From NCBI RefSeq assembly GCF_016906535.1, contig NC_057377.1, forward strand, positions 558,001 through 622,000: 64,000 nucleotides of DNA, in the 5' to 3' direction. The notes under the pieces were generated by a model that was not told the origin of the DNA, ran no database searches, and worked only from the letters and a program-made list of their open reading frames with translations. Each line of letters starts with the position of its first letter. Position 1 is the stretch's first letter. This stretch comes from Rhizoctonia solani. Taxonomy: Eukaryota; Basidiomycota; Agaricomycetes; Cantharellales; Ceratobasidiaceae. Both the position numbers and the translations under genes were made by a program. This document shows positions 33,395 through 43,144 of this stretch, piece by piece.

Positions 33395-36300
33395 ATGTCT
33401 CGCGTCATGCGCAGCGGACGGACGTACGACCCCGGGCAGGCGCCGGCGGCTCCCAAACGTCGCGGACCCAAGTCGGTTTCCACCATGGGAACCAAGACAT
33501 CAGAAAGACAAGGTGAGTACGAGAATGATGAAAGAGCGAGGTTGATCACCTTCGGCTCTATACCCGGGACAGAAACCCTGGAAGGTTCACTAGTACTCAA
33601 GGGTACTGGTAAACGTAAAGGAGTGAGTTGGACCACATCCGATGGGGTAAAACTGTCCCCAGCGGCATACAAGGCACTCACCAACAAGGCGCCCCCAATC
33701 CGAAGGAAATCAAACCTCAGGATAGAGTACCCACAAGATACCCGCGAAACAGCGGATGCCCGTAACGACACGGATGCCTCTGACGAAGATAATGGAGATG
33801 CCGCCCCCCAGGAGACTACCGCGAGGACTGCCGACCGCGCGCTCGGGGTACCAACCACCCCTGATGCTGCCGACCGTGCGACCGGTACGTCTAGAGTCCC
33901 CGAGACTCCCGAAAAGCACGAAAGTGCAATGGGGATGAGCGTAGGGTACAGTGGACAATCTATATACATTACCGCTCGTACGAGCCGCACATACAGGACA
34001 GAGAGTGGCGACGAAGAGTCAGCTCATGAAAAGCCCCAATATGTAATAGTAGACGACTCACCGTCCCATGCGTATAAACACTGTAAAGGGCAGAGCGAGG
34101 TCAACTCCGAGAGCGATAGAAAATCTGAACCGGTAGGGATAAGTTGGTTTGAAGAAATGAGAAAGGCCGAAAACCTACCTGAAGAGGAAGAACTACCGGA
34201 GCTTGACGCCGACTGGTATAGAGACCACTGGTCTCGATCGCAGTACCTCTCGGCACCTGATACTGAGTCCGGTAACCAATTGGACGATACTGGGAGTGTT
34301 AGCGTAAATGCATTGATATACGAAGTAAGCGAGAACGATATGCTCACAGATGAAGAATATGAAAGGCTATTAGAGATGCTCCGCAACCAGGAGAGGTTGA
34401 GGACCGCCAGAGAATACGAACCTAGTCAGACCTCCGGAGCCGGACCGTCAGGAGCCCGTCGTACCCCGCCAGTAACACTAGAAGAGGTTGAGGACGAGGG
34501 CGAGCGCGTCCATAGAGTCGTATCCTCAGATGAAGAGCGTGAAAGTGAGTACGAACTAGCACCGAAAGGAAAGGGGAAAAGGAAAGGTAGAATCGAGAAA
34601 AATAGACCACGTACTAGCTTAGGCGTAATAATCGACGAAGTACAACGTGACCCTGTTATCAGCTATACGGAACGCGTCAAGTCCCAATCACTGCGGGAGA
34701 GTCAACCGGCAAACCATATACCTGAGGGATTCAGTAGCGGTGGATACGCGCAAGCCATGTACGGGACAAGGGACCGGGATCGATCGTCGGCGGAAGCTCG
34801 TCGCTCGAGAAGGGTCGAATACATAGCGGCCATAGATAAACCCCGAAGTGACCCGTCTAGACCAGTCCATGGTTCGGAATTGCGCTCAGAGCGAAGTGAA
34901 CCGAGGCTAGACAGTCAGAGAGATGGGGATAGCCGTAATAGTCGAAACTATGACCCTAGCGAAAGCGGAAGACAAAGCCGTAGAGATGAAAGACCCGACC
35001 CGGCAGGAACACCCAGTGACCCCGATGATGACCGAAGTGAATCCAGCTCGAGTAGTAGTTCGGACAGCGAGAGCAGCAATAATGAAGACGAACCTCGAGG
35101 AAACCCAAACCGTCAAATAATGAAATTGCTAGCCGACCTGAAGAAGGAGAACAAAAAGCTCAAGCGAAAGATGAAAGATCGAGCCAGGTCAGGATACAAG
35201 GCCCAGACACCGAAGACCTACAAGGGTGAAGAACCCGACATCGAAGCCTACGAGCAATTCCTATTCGAATACAACACCTGGATTCGCGAGGCCGGACTAT
35301 CAAGGGACGAATCCGTACGAGGAATATGCCGATTCCTAGACGGAAAGGCATCTAAGTGGTATATGTCCAAAATTGCCCCGAACCTGGACAGAGTGAGATA
35401 CGAGATAAGGGATATATACTCACAACTGTACCAATACTGCTTCCCACCCGACTTCAAGGAGAAACTACGAAAAAAGTATGAATCACTTACGCAAGGAGAA
35501 CGTGTCGTGCAAGACTTCTTTGCCGACCTTGAGTTATACAGAACACGACTGAGCGATGTGACGGACTCGCAGCACGTTCGTAGAGCCTGGAATGGAGCGG
35601 CTAGGTATATAAGAGTGGAATGGGCCATCAGAGGAATACGTCCAGAGAGTACTACCATAGAAGAATTGAAAAGAGTAGCCGAAGATATTGAGAGGGCATA
35701 CAAAGAAAAACGAGCGATAGAGCATGACTCTGGAAAAAGAGAGAACCACAAGCGCGAGCGATCTCGTAGTCCAAACCGAAAGAGAGACCACAAAGGTAAC
35801 AACTCACAACGAAACGGCTCATTCAGAGACCAAAGACCAAGATCGCACCAAGGTAGTAGCCAGAAGAGTCACGGCCGGGATCGAGCAGAAAACTGGAAAA
35901 AGCACAAACAAGTCAGTAGTGATCATAGGCGAGATCAGCCGCTTACCGAGGAGGAAAAAGAAAAGCTCAAAGCTGAAGGGAAGTGCTTCCTGTGCAAGCA
36001 GACAGGACACTTCACTCGCAATTGTCCAAAGTCCAGCAAAGCTACTCCGTCGGGACTAAAAGTCAACTCTACTACAGTTAGAAAAGCTGAGACGAGGGTA
36101 ATGGCATCGTCCGTACTACTGCGCGAACTAGACAAACTATCAAAATTCAGAAACGAACTTGAATTAAGATCAGCCGAAGTGGAAGTATGTGCCGCACAAC
36201 CGAGTGGAAGAGAACGGGCACAAAAAGTGAACGAACAAGGATATATCGAACGGAACGCCATGCGAGTAAGGGATAATACGAGGAAGGTTCCCCAGACCAT

Positions 36301-39300
36301 AACCGTCCAAGCAAGACTGAACGGTCAAACCGTTAGAGTGCTCTTAGACTCGGGAAGTCAAGCTGATATCATATCCACGACTATAGTAGACCAACTGAAC
36401 TTACCCAAAACCGCTCTCACCAAGCCCCTTCAACTTGTACTTGCTATCTCCGGGTCAAAGGGAGTAGTCAACTACGCCACAAAGGGAAGGCTTCAGTACC
36501 AAGACGTTGACGAGGAGAGGGAGTTTGATGTCGGGAATCTGGGAAGCTACGACATTATATTGGGCACACCATGGTTATACCAACATAGCGTGTCACTAAG
36601 CTTCAACCCAATGGGCGTGTCAATAGGGTCAGCTAGACCACTCCCACTGGAAGGAGACTACGTACTAGAGGTAAATAGCCTAGCCACCGATGTGTTTGAG
36701 TCCCGGCTCGAGGAACTTCGTGTAATTCTGAGGAAGGAGGCCGAAATACTATGCCCGGAGTCAGTCGCAAGCACACCGCTCCCACCGTTCCGAGCTATCA
36801 ATCATACTATACCTTTGAAGGATGAGACAAGGGTCTACAAGTTCAGGCCATCAAGATGTCCCGAGAAACTGAAACCGCTGTTCGAACAAAAAGCTCGTGA
36901 ATACCTAGACTCAGGCAGGTGGCAATTGGCCACCGGCAGTAACGCCATACCAATGCTATTCCTACCAAAAAAGAAGCTGGATGGCGAAATAGCACTGAGG
37001 ACGGTATTAGACAAGAGAGAACAGAATGATAACACGGTGAAATTAGCGTCGCCATTACCGCTGCAAGACAAAATCTTGCTGAAAGTAAGTGCTTACCTAT
37101 ACAAATCGGTTCTTGACGGTAAGGACGCGTACGAGCAGATCCGCGTGGAAGAGAAAGATGTACATAAAACGTTGTTCCACACACTGTTAGGTACTATGAT
37201 CAGTAAGGTGATGCAACAAGGCGATTGCAATGCTGGCGCCACGTACCAGCAATTGATGAACCATTTGTTCTCAGCACACATAGGTGTATTCATGTACGTC
37301 TACCTGGACGATATAATAATATTTTCCAATACTATTGAAGAACACGTCGAACATATACGAGTGATACTAAAAATACTCGGTAAAGAAAAGTTTTACCTTA
37401 GCCCAAAGAAAATGCAGTTCTTCACTAAGGAAATTAACTTACTCGGACATGTCATTGATAGCAAGGGGATCAAAATGGACCCCCACAAGGTAGATAGTAT
37501 AGAGAAATGGAAGACACCGGTGACAAAAGAACAAATAGCAAGCTACATAGGAGCACTTGGATACCTTGCGCCAAACTGCAAAGGGATCCAAAAGCCGATG
37601 GCAATACTGTCTAAGTACGCCAGCGGTACTGGCCGATTCATTTGGGAAGGGACTCAAGAAAGAGCGTTCAAAGAAACGAAGCAGATAGTTGCAAAGCATA
37701 GGAATACGCACCAAAAAGCATTAGATTACAGCGAAGGGGCACCAACGGTATTCCTAATAACTGATGCAAGCCTTACCAGTGCAAGCGGAGTATTAAGCCA
37801 AGGCGTTGACTGGAAACAAGCGGGAGTAATTGCCTTCTGGTCAGGAAAGTTCGACTCAGCGCAACAAAACTACCCAGTACACGACCGTGAAGCGTTGGCT
37901 ATAATGCTGTCACTCAAGAAATTTGAACCGATGTTACAAGGCGTCCATTTCCGTATACTAACTGACCATCGGGCACTGGAACACCTGACGAGCCAAAAGA
38001 ACCTGAATCAGCGGCAAATGAGATGGATCGACCTCATGAGCCGATTCAACTTCAGAATAGTATATATAGAAGGTACAGAAAATGTATTGGCGGACGCACT
38101 ATCAAGAATGTACAGTGCAGAAGAGCCTGGGGTCAAACAAGCAAGGAGTGAGTACGCAGTAGAAGAATGGAGTGAAGGCAAAGCGGGACTGAAGGGTGGG
38201 AACCCAACAAACGAGGGACTCACCCGACCGCTACTAGTTGGGGTGGCAGCCGCAGTGGCGGCAACAAGCGGAACCAACTTGGCTATGGTCCGCCAAAACC
38301 CAACGCGCGCTAGGAACGTACCAAAACGCTACGACCCAATAATACCAGGCCGTGAGGGAGACAAGTCAACTAGAAAGAAAGGCGTTAGTACAACAAGGAG
38401 GGTAGACAAAACACAAAGGAACAAAAGTAATGACACAGCGGCAAACGCTGCGCCGGAGGGCGAGACAGGCCCCAAAAGCAATTTCGAGACCCAAATACCA
38501 GAAATCGTGAAATCAGTCAACAAAATCGACGTACTAACAGCCATTCGCAAGGGCTACGCAAAAGACAAACAGTTCGGACCCATTACAGAAAACATAGAAT
38601 CGCAGCATAACTACCAAGTACAAAATGGACTACTGTACATGAAAGATAACAACGAAATGATACTATGCATACCTGAATGTGTAATGGGCAAATATGATGT
38701 TAGGCCGCTGCTAATCGCACAAGCTCACTCAGTACTAGCACACCAAGGGTATCAAAAGACGTACGCATATATGCGAGAGTCAGTATGGTGGAAAAATATG
38801 GCAAAGGAAGTGGAACGATTCTGCCGGGCATGCACTACCTGTACTGCGTCGAAACAATCCACACAGCATCCGTATGGACTACTCAAACCGCTACAGGTCC
38901 CGAAATTCCCATGGTCTCAAATTGGAATTGATTTTGTAGGACCACTTCCATCATCAAAGACATTGTACGGCAAATTCAACATGATCTGCGTAGTCGTTGA
39001 TCACCTAACCTCTATGACCCATTTGATTGCGTCTTGGCAAGATTACACCGCACGCAACATTGCCGAAGCACTCCACGCGCACGTATTCAAATTACATGGG
39101 CCACCGGACATTATCATTAGCGATAGAGATAAATTATTTACATCTGAATTCCACAAAACCATAAATGAGCTATCGGGAACGGAGCTAGGAATGTCAACAT
39201 CTAACCATCCCGAGACCAACGGACTGGTAGAACGTCAGAATGGTACATTGGGAGGGATCATCAGGACCTGCACAAACCGCGCACAGCGCAATTGGGCCAT

Positions 39301-41392
39301 CCAATTACCAACCATTGAGTTCGCAATCAACTCAGCCCAATCCGAGACCACTGGATTCAGCCCGTTTAAGCTGAATTACGGGCAAATGCCCCAACCATTA
39401 TTAGTCAGGACAAACACGGAACTTAACGGGGTAAAGGAACACGCCAGAACAATTAGGCATGCTCTAATGACGGCTCACGACGCAATAATTGCTCAACAAT
39501 CAGTTCAAACAATCCAAGCAAATAGAAAACAACGAGCCGCACCATTCAAAATAGGCGACAAGGTGTTTGTATTGACAAAGAACATGTCCATACCAGAAGG
39601 AAAAGCACGAAAGCTAGTGAACAAATGGATGGGACCTGTGGAAATCAGCGACGAAGTAGTGAATGGTACAACCTACCGTGTGATACTGCCGCCAGAACTG
39701 ATGCGGAGAGGAATTAGGCCAACATTCCATGCATTGTTATTGAAACCGTACATACCCGATGAAGACAGAAGGTTCCCCAGACACAACTACAGCCAATTCA
39801 TCAGCCTGGAAGGCAATGAAGACGAATGGGCTGTGGAGAAAATAACCAACCACCGTGGTCGGGGTAACCGTGCAATGTTTGAGGTATTATGGTACGGTGG
39901 AGAAATCACATGGGAACCAATCAAGGCGATCAGGCACTTGGTGGTATTCAGGCAATATCTCGAAATTTTAGGTATCAAGCACGAGCACCAATTACCCCTG
40001 AAAGATGGGGTAGATGTGGAGGAGCCGGCTAGCGACGAGAGTGATACTGAATCAGAAAATTTAGAGGTATCGAGTGTACAGGTATTTAACGACAAGTCAC
40101 TACAGGGATGGGAGGACACCCCCTCATTGCTCAACGCATATATATTCACTAAATATCTACATTCGTACATATGCCTTACGACGATCCCCCAGGCTATAAC
40201 TATTGCCCCCGCGGCTACGCCAGACGCGGCGGTTGAGGGCAAGGCCGTGGAGGATTTGCTCGTCCGCATGATGATATCATATGTCGCGCGTTCAACATCC
40301 AGCTGGAAACGGAAAATATGCGAGCACGCACCGAACTACTCCAAACTAGCAGGGACAACACTACACACCGAGGCCATTGTGGACAACAAAGGGGCCATGA
40401 TAGACGTCTTGACCGTATCGACAAAGACAAAGACGTACCTGTTAGTAAGCCGCGAGTTAGCAGTGCAGTTGCGCATACAGCCGGTTACTAACCAAGTAAC
40501 AGCCTCTGGTCCTACTAAACGCTGGAGGTCCCCAAGCCCGGTACCTTGGGCGCAATATTCCGGCGACTGCGAGCCTGGGAGCGATTCCAGCTATGCACCT
40601 CAATCCAAACGCCCCCGAGTTCATACCAAGCCACGTACCCGATCGTCCAAGACCAGCAGTACAGGGACTGAGAGCGGAGATATCGGAGGACCTACGAGTA
40701 ATGCAAGAACTGTCGTTCCACGCAGACGAATTGTCAAACCAAATGGACGAAGCGAAAACCGCTGTAGACTTGATACTCCGCACGTCACGGCTGTTCGAGG
40801 ACCTCTACCACGAGACAAAGACAAGACTGGCGAACAGCAAAGATCAAATGAACCAGGCCATGCAAGGGTTGACAGTACGCTCCAATCGGAGCTCAACCGA
40901 CTGTACGCCGAACTCACTCGCAAACGATTGCTCAGAAAGGCTGCGGAACGAGTCCAGAAGCACACTGGGAGAACCGCCGACTTCGACTCACACCAAGGAT
41001 CAACTATTGACGCACAACTCCATTCGGTCGATGAGCCAAGTGTCAATGGAAGTGATCGTGGCTCAGTGCCGCCTATCCAGTCCCCCGAGCCCGTCGCAAG
41101 AGACCTCCCACACGACGAACAACTCAAGTCCATTGGCGAACTACTCACATCAATGGGACACGGGGGGAGTAACTCACCAAGGCAAGGAGGAAGCGGTGAC
41201 CCCAGCAAGTCAACAGTCCAACAACACGTCGCACCTATTGAGGAGAATCAGCCTGTCGAGCTTGTTGAGCAAGATGGGGATACTGACGCGGAAGGGGAAG
41301 ACAAAGAAACCGGACTGCCAGGGACCACCAAAGGAGCCGACGACCACCCAAGCCGGGCCATCAACTTGAAAGGAAAAGCTAAGGCGGCGTAG
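33395..41392 (+). CDS. E1 gag-pol polyprotein with long C-terminal extension
   Basis: The first ATG in the frame is at 33395 (2665 aa); the 21 codons before it start with TTG and are probably leader. Order and rough residues: acidic and Arg/Ser-rich disordered region 1-590; gag capsid-like domain 600-780; CCHC knuckle about 862 (CFLCKQTGHFTRNC); aspartic protease about 981 (VLLDSGSQAD); reverse transcriptase 1135-1340 with YLDDIII; RNase H about 1450-1560 (ITDASL, DALSRM); integrase with its HHCC zinc part about 1760-1825 and catalytic Asp (GIDFVGP), Asp (SDRDKLF) and Glu (ETNGLVERQ); and a chromodomain about 2145-2190 (FEVLWYGGEITWEP). The catalytic residues look intact. The last 400 or so residues match no retroelement domain and overlap another likely reading frame, so the true pol end may be near 40150. 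An RT oddity is VMQQGDCNAGATY in place of the usual FGLxNAPATF. Confidence 0.88.
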   Translation: MSRVMRSGRTYDPGQAPAAPKRRGPKSVSTMGTKTSERQGEYENDERARLITFGSIPGTETLEGSLVLKGTGKRKGVSWTTSDGVKLSPAAYKALTNKAPPIRRKSNLRIEYPQDTRETADARNDTDASDEDNGDAAPQETTARTADRALGVPTTPDAADRATGTSRVPETPEKHESAMGMSVGYSGQSIYITARTSRTYRTESGDEESAHEKPQYVIVDDSPSHAYKHCKGQSEVNSESDRKSEPVGISWFEEMRKAENLPEEEELPELDADWYRDHWSRSQYLSAPDTESGNQLDDTGSVSVNALIYEVSENDMLTDEEYERLLEMLRNQERLRTAREYEPSQTSGAGPSGARRTPPVTLEEVEDEGERVHRVVSSDEERESEYELAPKGKGKRKGRIEKNRPRTSLGVIIDEVQRDPVISYTERVKSQSLRESQPANHIPEGFSSGGYAQAMYGTRDRDRSSAEARRSRRVEYIAAIDKPRSDPSRPVHGSELRSERSEPRLDSQRDGDSRNSRNYDPSESGRQSRRDERPDPAGTPSDPDDDRSESSSSSSSDSESSNNEDEPRGNPNRQIMKLLADLKKENKKLKRKMKDRARSGYKAQTPKTYKGEEPDIEAYEQFLFEYNTWIREAGLSRDESVRGICRFLDGKASKWYMSKIAPNLDRVRYEIRDIYSQLYQYCFPPDFKEKLRKKYESLTQGERVVQDFFADLELYRTRLSDVTDSQHVRRAWNGAARYIRVEWAIRGIRPESTTIEELKRVAEDIERAYKEKRAIEHDSGKRENHKRERSRSPNRKRDHKGNNSQRNGSFRDQRPRSHQGSSQKSHGRDRAENWKKHKQVSSDHRRDQPLTEEEKEKLKAEGKCFLCKQTGHFTRNCPKSSKATPSGLKVNSTTVRKAETRVMASSVLLRELDKLSKFRNELELRSAEVEVCAAQPSGRERAQKVNEQGYIERNAMRVRDNTRKVPQTITVQARLNGQTVRVLLDSGSQADIISTTIVDQLNLPKTALTKPLQLVLAISGSKGVVNYATKGRLQYQDVDEEREFDVGNLGSYDIILGTPWLYQHSVSLSFNPMGVSIGSARPLPLEGDYVLEVNSLATDVFESRLEELRVILRKEAEILCPESVASTPLPPFRAINHTIPLKDETRVYKFRPSRCPEKLKPLFEQKAREYLDSGRWQLATGSNAIPMLFLPKKKLDGEIALRTVLDKREQNDNTVKLASPLPLQDKILLKVSAYLYKSVLDGKDAYEQIRVEEKDVHKTLFHTLLGTMISKVMQQGDCNAGATYQQLMNHLFSAHIGVFMYVYLDDIIIFSNTIEEHVEHIRVILKILGKEKFYLSPKKMQFFTKEINLLGHVIDSKGIKMDPHKVDSIEKWKTPVTKEQIASYIGALGYLAPNCKGIQKPMAILSKYASGTGRFIWEGTQERAFKETKQIVAKHRNTHQKALDYSEGAPTVFLITDASLTSASGVLSQGVDWKQAGVIAFWSGKFDSAQQNYPVHDREALAIMLSLKKFEPMLQGVHFRILTDHRALEHLTSQKNLNQRQMRWIDLMSRFNFRIVYIEGTENVLADALSRMYSAEEPGVKQARSEYAVEEWSEGKAGLKGGNPTNEGLTRPLLVGVAAAVAATSGTNLAMVRQNPTRARNVPKRYDPIIPGREGDKSTRKKGVSTTRRVDKTQRNKSNDTAANAAPEGETGPKSNFETQIPEIVKSVNKIDVLTAIRKGYAKDKQFGPITENIESQHNYQVQNGLLYMKDNNEMILCIPECVMGKYDVRPLLIAQAHSVLAHQGYQKTYAYMRESVWWKNMAKEVERFCRACTTCTASKQSTQHPYGLLKPLQVPKFPWSQIGIDFVGPLPSSKTLYGKFNMICVVVDHLTSMTHLIASWQDYTARNIAEALHAHVFKLHGPPDIIISDRDKLFTSEFHKTINELSGTELGMSTSNHPETNGLVERQNGTLGGIIRTCTNRAQRNWAIQLPTIEFAINSAQSETTGFSPFKLNYGQMPQPLLVRTNTELNGVKEHARTIRHALMTAHDAIIAQQSVQTIQANRKQRAAPFKIGDKVFVLTKNMSIPEGKARKLVNKWMGPVEISDEVVNGTTYRVILPPELMRRGIRPTFHALLLKPYIPDEDRRFPRHNYSQFISLEGNEDEWAVEKITNHRGRGNRAMFEVLWYGGEITWEPIKAIRHLVVFRQYLEILGIKHEHQLPLKDGVDVEEPASDESDTESENLEVSSVQVFNDKSLQGWEDTPSLLNAYIFTKYLHSYICLTTIPQAITIAPAATPDAAVEGKAVEDLLVRMMISYVARSTSSWKRKICEHAPNYSKLAGTTLHTEAIVDNKGAMIDVLTVSTKTKTYLLVSRELAVQLRIQPVTNQVTASGPTKRWRSPSPVPWAQYSGDCEPGSDSSYAPQSKRPRVHTKPRTRSSKTSSTGTESGDIGGPTSNARTVVPRRRIVKPNGRSENRCRLDTPHVTAVRGPLPRDKDKTGEQQRSNEPGHARVDSTLQSELNRLYAELTRKRLLRKAAERVQKHTGRTADFDSHQGSTIDAQLHSVDEPSVNGSDRGSVPPIQSPEPVARDLPHDEQLKSIGELLTSMGHGGSNSPRQGGSGDPSKSTVQQHVAPIEENQPVELVEQDGDTDAEGEDKETGLPGTTKGADDHPSRAINLKGKAKAA
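40171..41369 (+). pseudogene. E1 overlapping accessory gene candidate (PAM2-like motif and coiled coil), damaged
   Basis: In a frame different from pol, an ATG at 40171 opens a Gly/Arg-rich N-terminus (MPYDDPPGYNYCPRGYARRG). A TGA at 40234 interrupts it where CGA would continue the Arg-Gly run. A helical segment follows (RAFNIQLETENMRARTELL). A 68-nt candidate GT-AG intron (40435..40502) joins this to the third frame, which is open to 41369. That frame carries LNPNAPEFIP at 40599-40628, matching the PAM2 motif that binds the MLLE domain of poly(A)-binding protein. A coiled coil follows (EISEDLRVMQELSFHADELS). Near 40870 the coding look moves to the pol frame (STLQSELNRLYAELTRKRL), suggesting a 1-nt loss. 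The family is unknown; this is a reading from frame quality and motif, not homology. Confidence 0.45.
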
Positions 41393-41408
41393 CCACCTGG
41401 AGGGCGTG

Positions 41409-41663
41409 TGTAACAAATAGGTAACTGGTCTCATTATTGTTATCTTACTTCTGTTTGTTACTCGTTACATACATAAGCCACTCAATTTTTGGTTATATTA
41501 TTGGTCATGTAAAGTACTCATTTCTTCTTAAGAGGCTTGTACCCAAAAGATTTTGTATCTACTTTTGCTTCAACTACGAATACAAGTGACTTACGGATTG
41601 TCATTCAGCTTGATTAAGTCGTTTGATTAATCACTATATTACATTGTATTCACGAAGCTAACA
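41409..41663 (+). repeat. E1 3' LTR (255 bp)
   Basis: Pairs with 32995..33249. At each of six differing sites this copy has TG or CA where the 5' LTR has CG. Confidence 0.95.
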
Positions 41664-41803
41664 TTATACCTTTACATTATAGTTGAGTCATCTAGTATAT
41701 GACTAGGTATTGTTGCTTGACTTGATTACATGTATGTTCCAGTACATTCCAGATTCCTCTTGTCTTTACTACTATATACATGATATTTCTACACTTCCCC
41801 TTA
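41664..41803 (-). repeat. copia 3' LTR, proximal half
   Basis: Read on the minus strand it begins TGTAGAAATATC at 41803, directly after a purine tract, and runs to the E1 insertion point. It continues at 32994..32874. Confidence 0.65.
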
Positions 41804-41919
41804 ATCAGGCAAGCAAAGATACATGTAAAAGGAAAATATTACATTTATTCAGTCACATTCAGTCTCATTCAGATTTCAGTCTTTTGGTTATACAGCTAAT
41901 TCTTCATCCTTTAGTTTCA

Positions 41920-42282
41920 TTAATCCACTTCTTCCTCTTTGGGTCCTTCAAATACCTGTTTGCCCATAATTGCATTTGTCAGGTAATTAAATTGCGGTGC
42001 TGGTAGGGCTTTAATAAGCACATCAGCTAGGTTCTTGTTTGATGGCACATACAGTGTAGAGATCATACACTTCTTGATAGTGTTGCACATGAAGTGATGG
42101 CAAATATCAATGTGCTTCAAACAACCATGGAACTGCAACTCAATGGATAGCATTGGGGCAGCAAGGTTGTCTGAAAGTATGAGTGTGGGAGCATCAGCTG
42201 GGTAATATAGTTCCTGGAAGAATTGACAGAACCAAATTGCTTGAGTACATGCATGTGATAATGCCATGTACTCTGCTTCCAC
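41920..42282 (-). pseudogene. copia RNase H, C-terminal fragment
   Basis: The minus-strand frame encodes VEAEYMALSHACTQAIWF, ILSDNLAAPMLS, KHIDICHHFM and LYVPSNKNLADVLIKALP, the standard end of a Ty1/copia RNase H domain. It ends in a stop at 41920, about 115 nt before the 3' LTR. The upstream half has been separated by inserts at 42300-42479 and 42494-43063. Several Arg positions seem to have become Cys (for example KHIDICHHFM), in line with C-to-T change at CpG. It cannot work on its own. Confidence 0.88.
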
Positions 42283-42299
42283 TGTACAAGGTTATAATG

Positions 42300-42479
42300 C
42301 TGAAAATCAGTGCGTGTGTTTAAGTGAGAATTGAGCTGAGATCAAGATCAATACATACTGATTTTAGGTATCAATTCTTCCATAGTCTGATTCATGCTGA
42401 GGGAGGCATACTAACATTGTAATTTTCAGGCCATATCCTACTGAAAAAAGGAATATTTTACTGATGTACTGATTTTCAG
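42300..42479. mobile_element. 180-bp insert with perfect 12-bp terminal inverted repeats
   Basis: The left end CTGAAAATCAGT (42300-42311) is the exact reverse complement of the right end ACTGATTTTCAG (42468-42479). It interrupts the copia RNase H reading frame. There is no coding capacity and no obvious target duplication, so a MITE or another foldback insert is possible. Confidence 0.5.
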
Positions 42480-42493
42480 GATCTTATCACACC

Positions 42494-43063
42494 TGTCCTG
42501 GACATCTGTTGGGACATTGAGGGTGCAGGCACTTACAGCTGGGTGATACAACAAGCAAACTGCTTAAGGCAGTGAGGTGGTACCCTACAACAACTAACTA
42601 AGTATCTACAACAACCAAGGCCCTACAGGCAATGATTGGCTATGTATCTACAGTAGAGAAGCCACTTAAGGCAGTGGACTGAGTAGCTAAGTGGTTACTG
42701 GGCTTAAGGCCCTTGTACAATAGTAGGATGCAACAAGAGGTAATCAACCTGGGTGTTACCATGGTTGGTTGTCCTCCTTATATATTCTAGAGTCAGGCTA
42801 TTTACAAATACAAGGTATCAAATATGTAGTCCAATAAGAACCCTGTTCTGCAGTTGGCCTTACTCATGCATATGTGTCACTGATGTGTCATGATGACATC
42901 ATAGGTGGAGGTGGCTACATATGCTGGTTAAGCACAGATGGGGATGTGGCTTGGCACTTAGTGTAAGTGCCAAGGTCATGTGATCAAAAATGTTGTCCAT
43001 TTGTCTTTGTTTAAATTTGAGAAAAATGGAATAAAAGTCCTTGGTATAAGTGTGTCTACAACA
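42494..43063 (-). repeat. solo LTR of the E3/E4/E6 family, flanked by ACACC
   Basis: The 570-bp repeat reads TGTTGTAGACAC to CAGGACA on the minus strand, and 5-bp ACACC duplications lie at 42489-42493 and 43064-43068. No internal element sequence is present, so it arose by LTR-LTR recombination. It is related to the LTRs at 50786 and 56652 but has lost nearly all CpG. Confidence 0.88.
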
Positions 43064-43068
43064 ACACC

Positions 43069-43144
43069 ACAGTGTTCCATGGTTGATAATGCAACCATTG
43101 GTTGCTTCTTAGTGGACCAAGAAACAGCAGCTCCACCTAATAAG
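43069..43144 (-). pseudogene. copia RNase H start fragment
   Basis: The minus strand encodes GGAAVSWSTKKQPMVALSTM. It joins in frame to the fragment at 49403 when E2 and one ATAAG copy are removed. Confidence 0.75.

Larger units (their letters stand above)
32990..41668 (+). mobile_element. E1: full-length chromodomain Ty3/gypsy retrotransposon with TTATA target duplication
   Basis: The two 255-bp LTRs begin TGTAAC and end TAACA. They are flanked by identical 5-bp target duplications (32990-32994 and 41664-41668), so the boundaries are exact. The element itself is 32995..41663. The internal region encodes one long gag-pol frame with a chromodomain, followed by a region open in other frames. 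It lies inside the 3' LTR of the copia element. Confidence 0.95.

Noticed and set aside
40621..41208. 195-codon minus-strand frame inside E1
   Set aside because: Ser/Leu-rich shadow frame; the plus-strand frames carry the recognisable motif and coiled coils.
32994..41668. CRISPR-like or other short spaced repeat arrays
   Set aside because: No regularly spaced repeats were seen here or elsewhere; repeats are explained by LTRs and target duplications.
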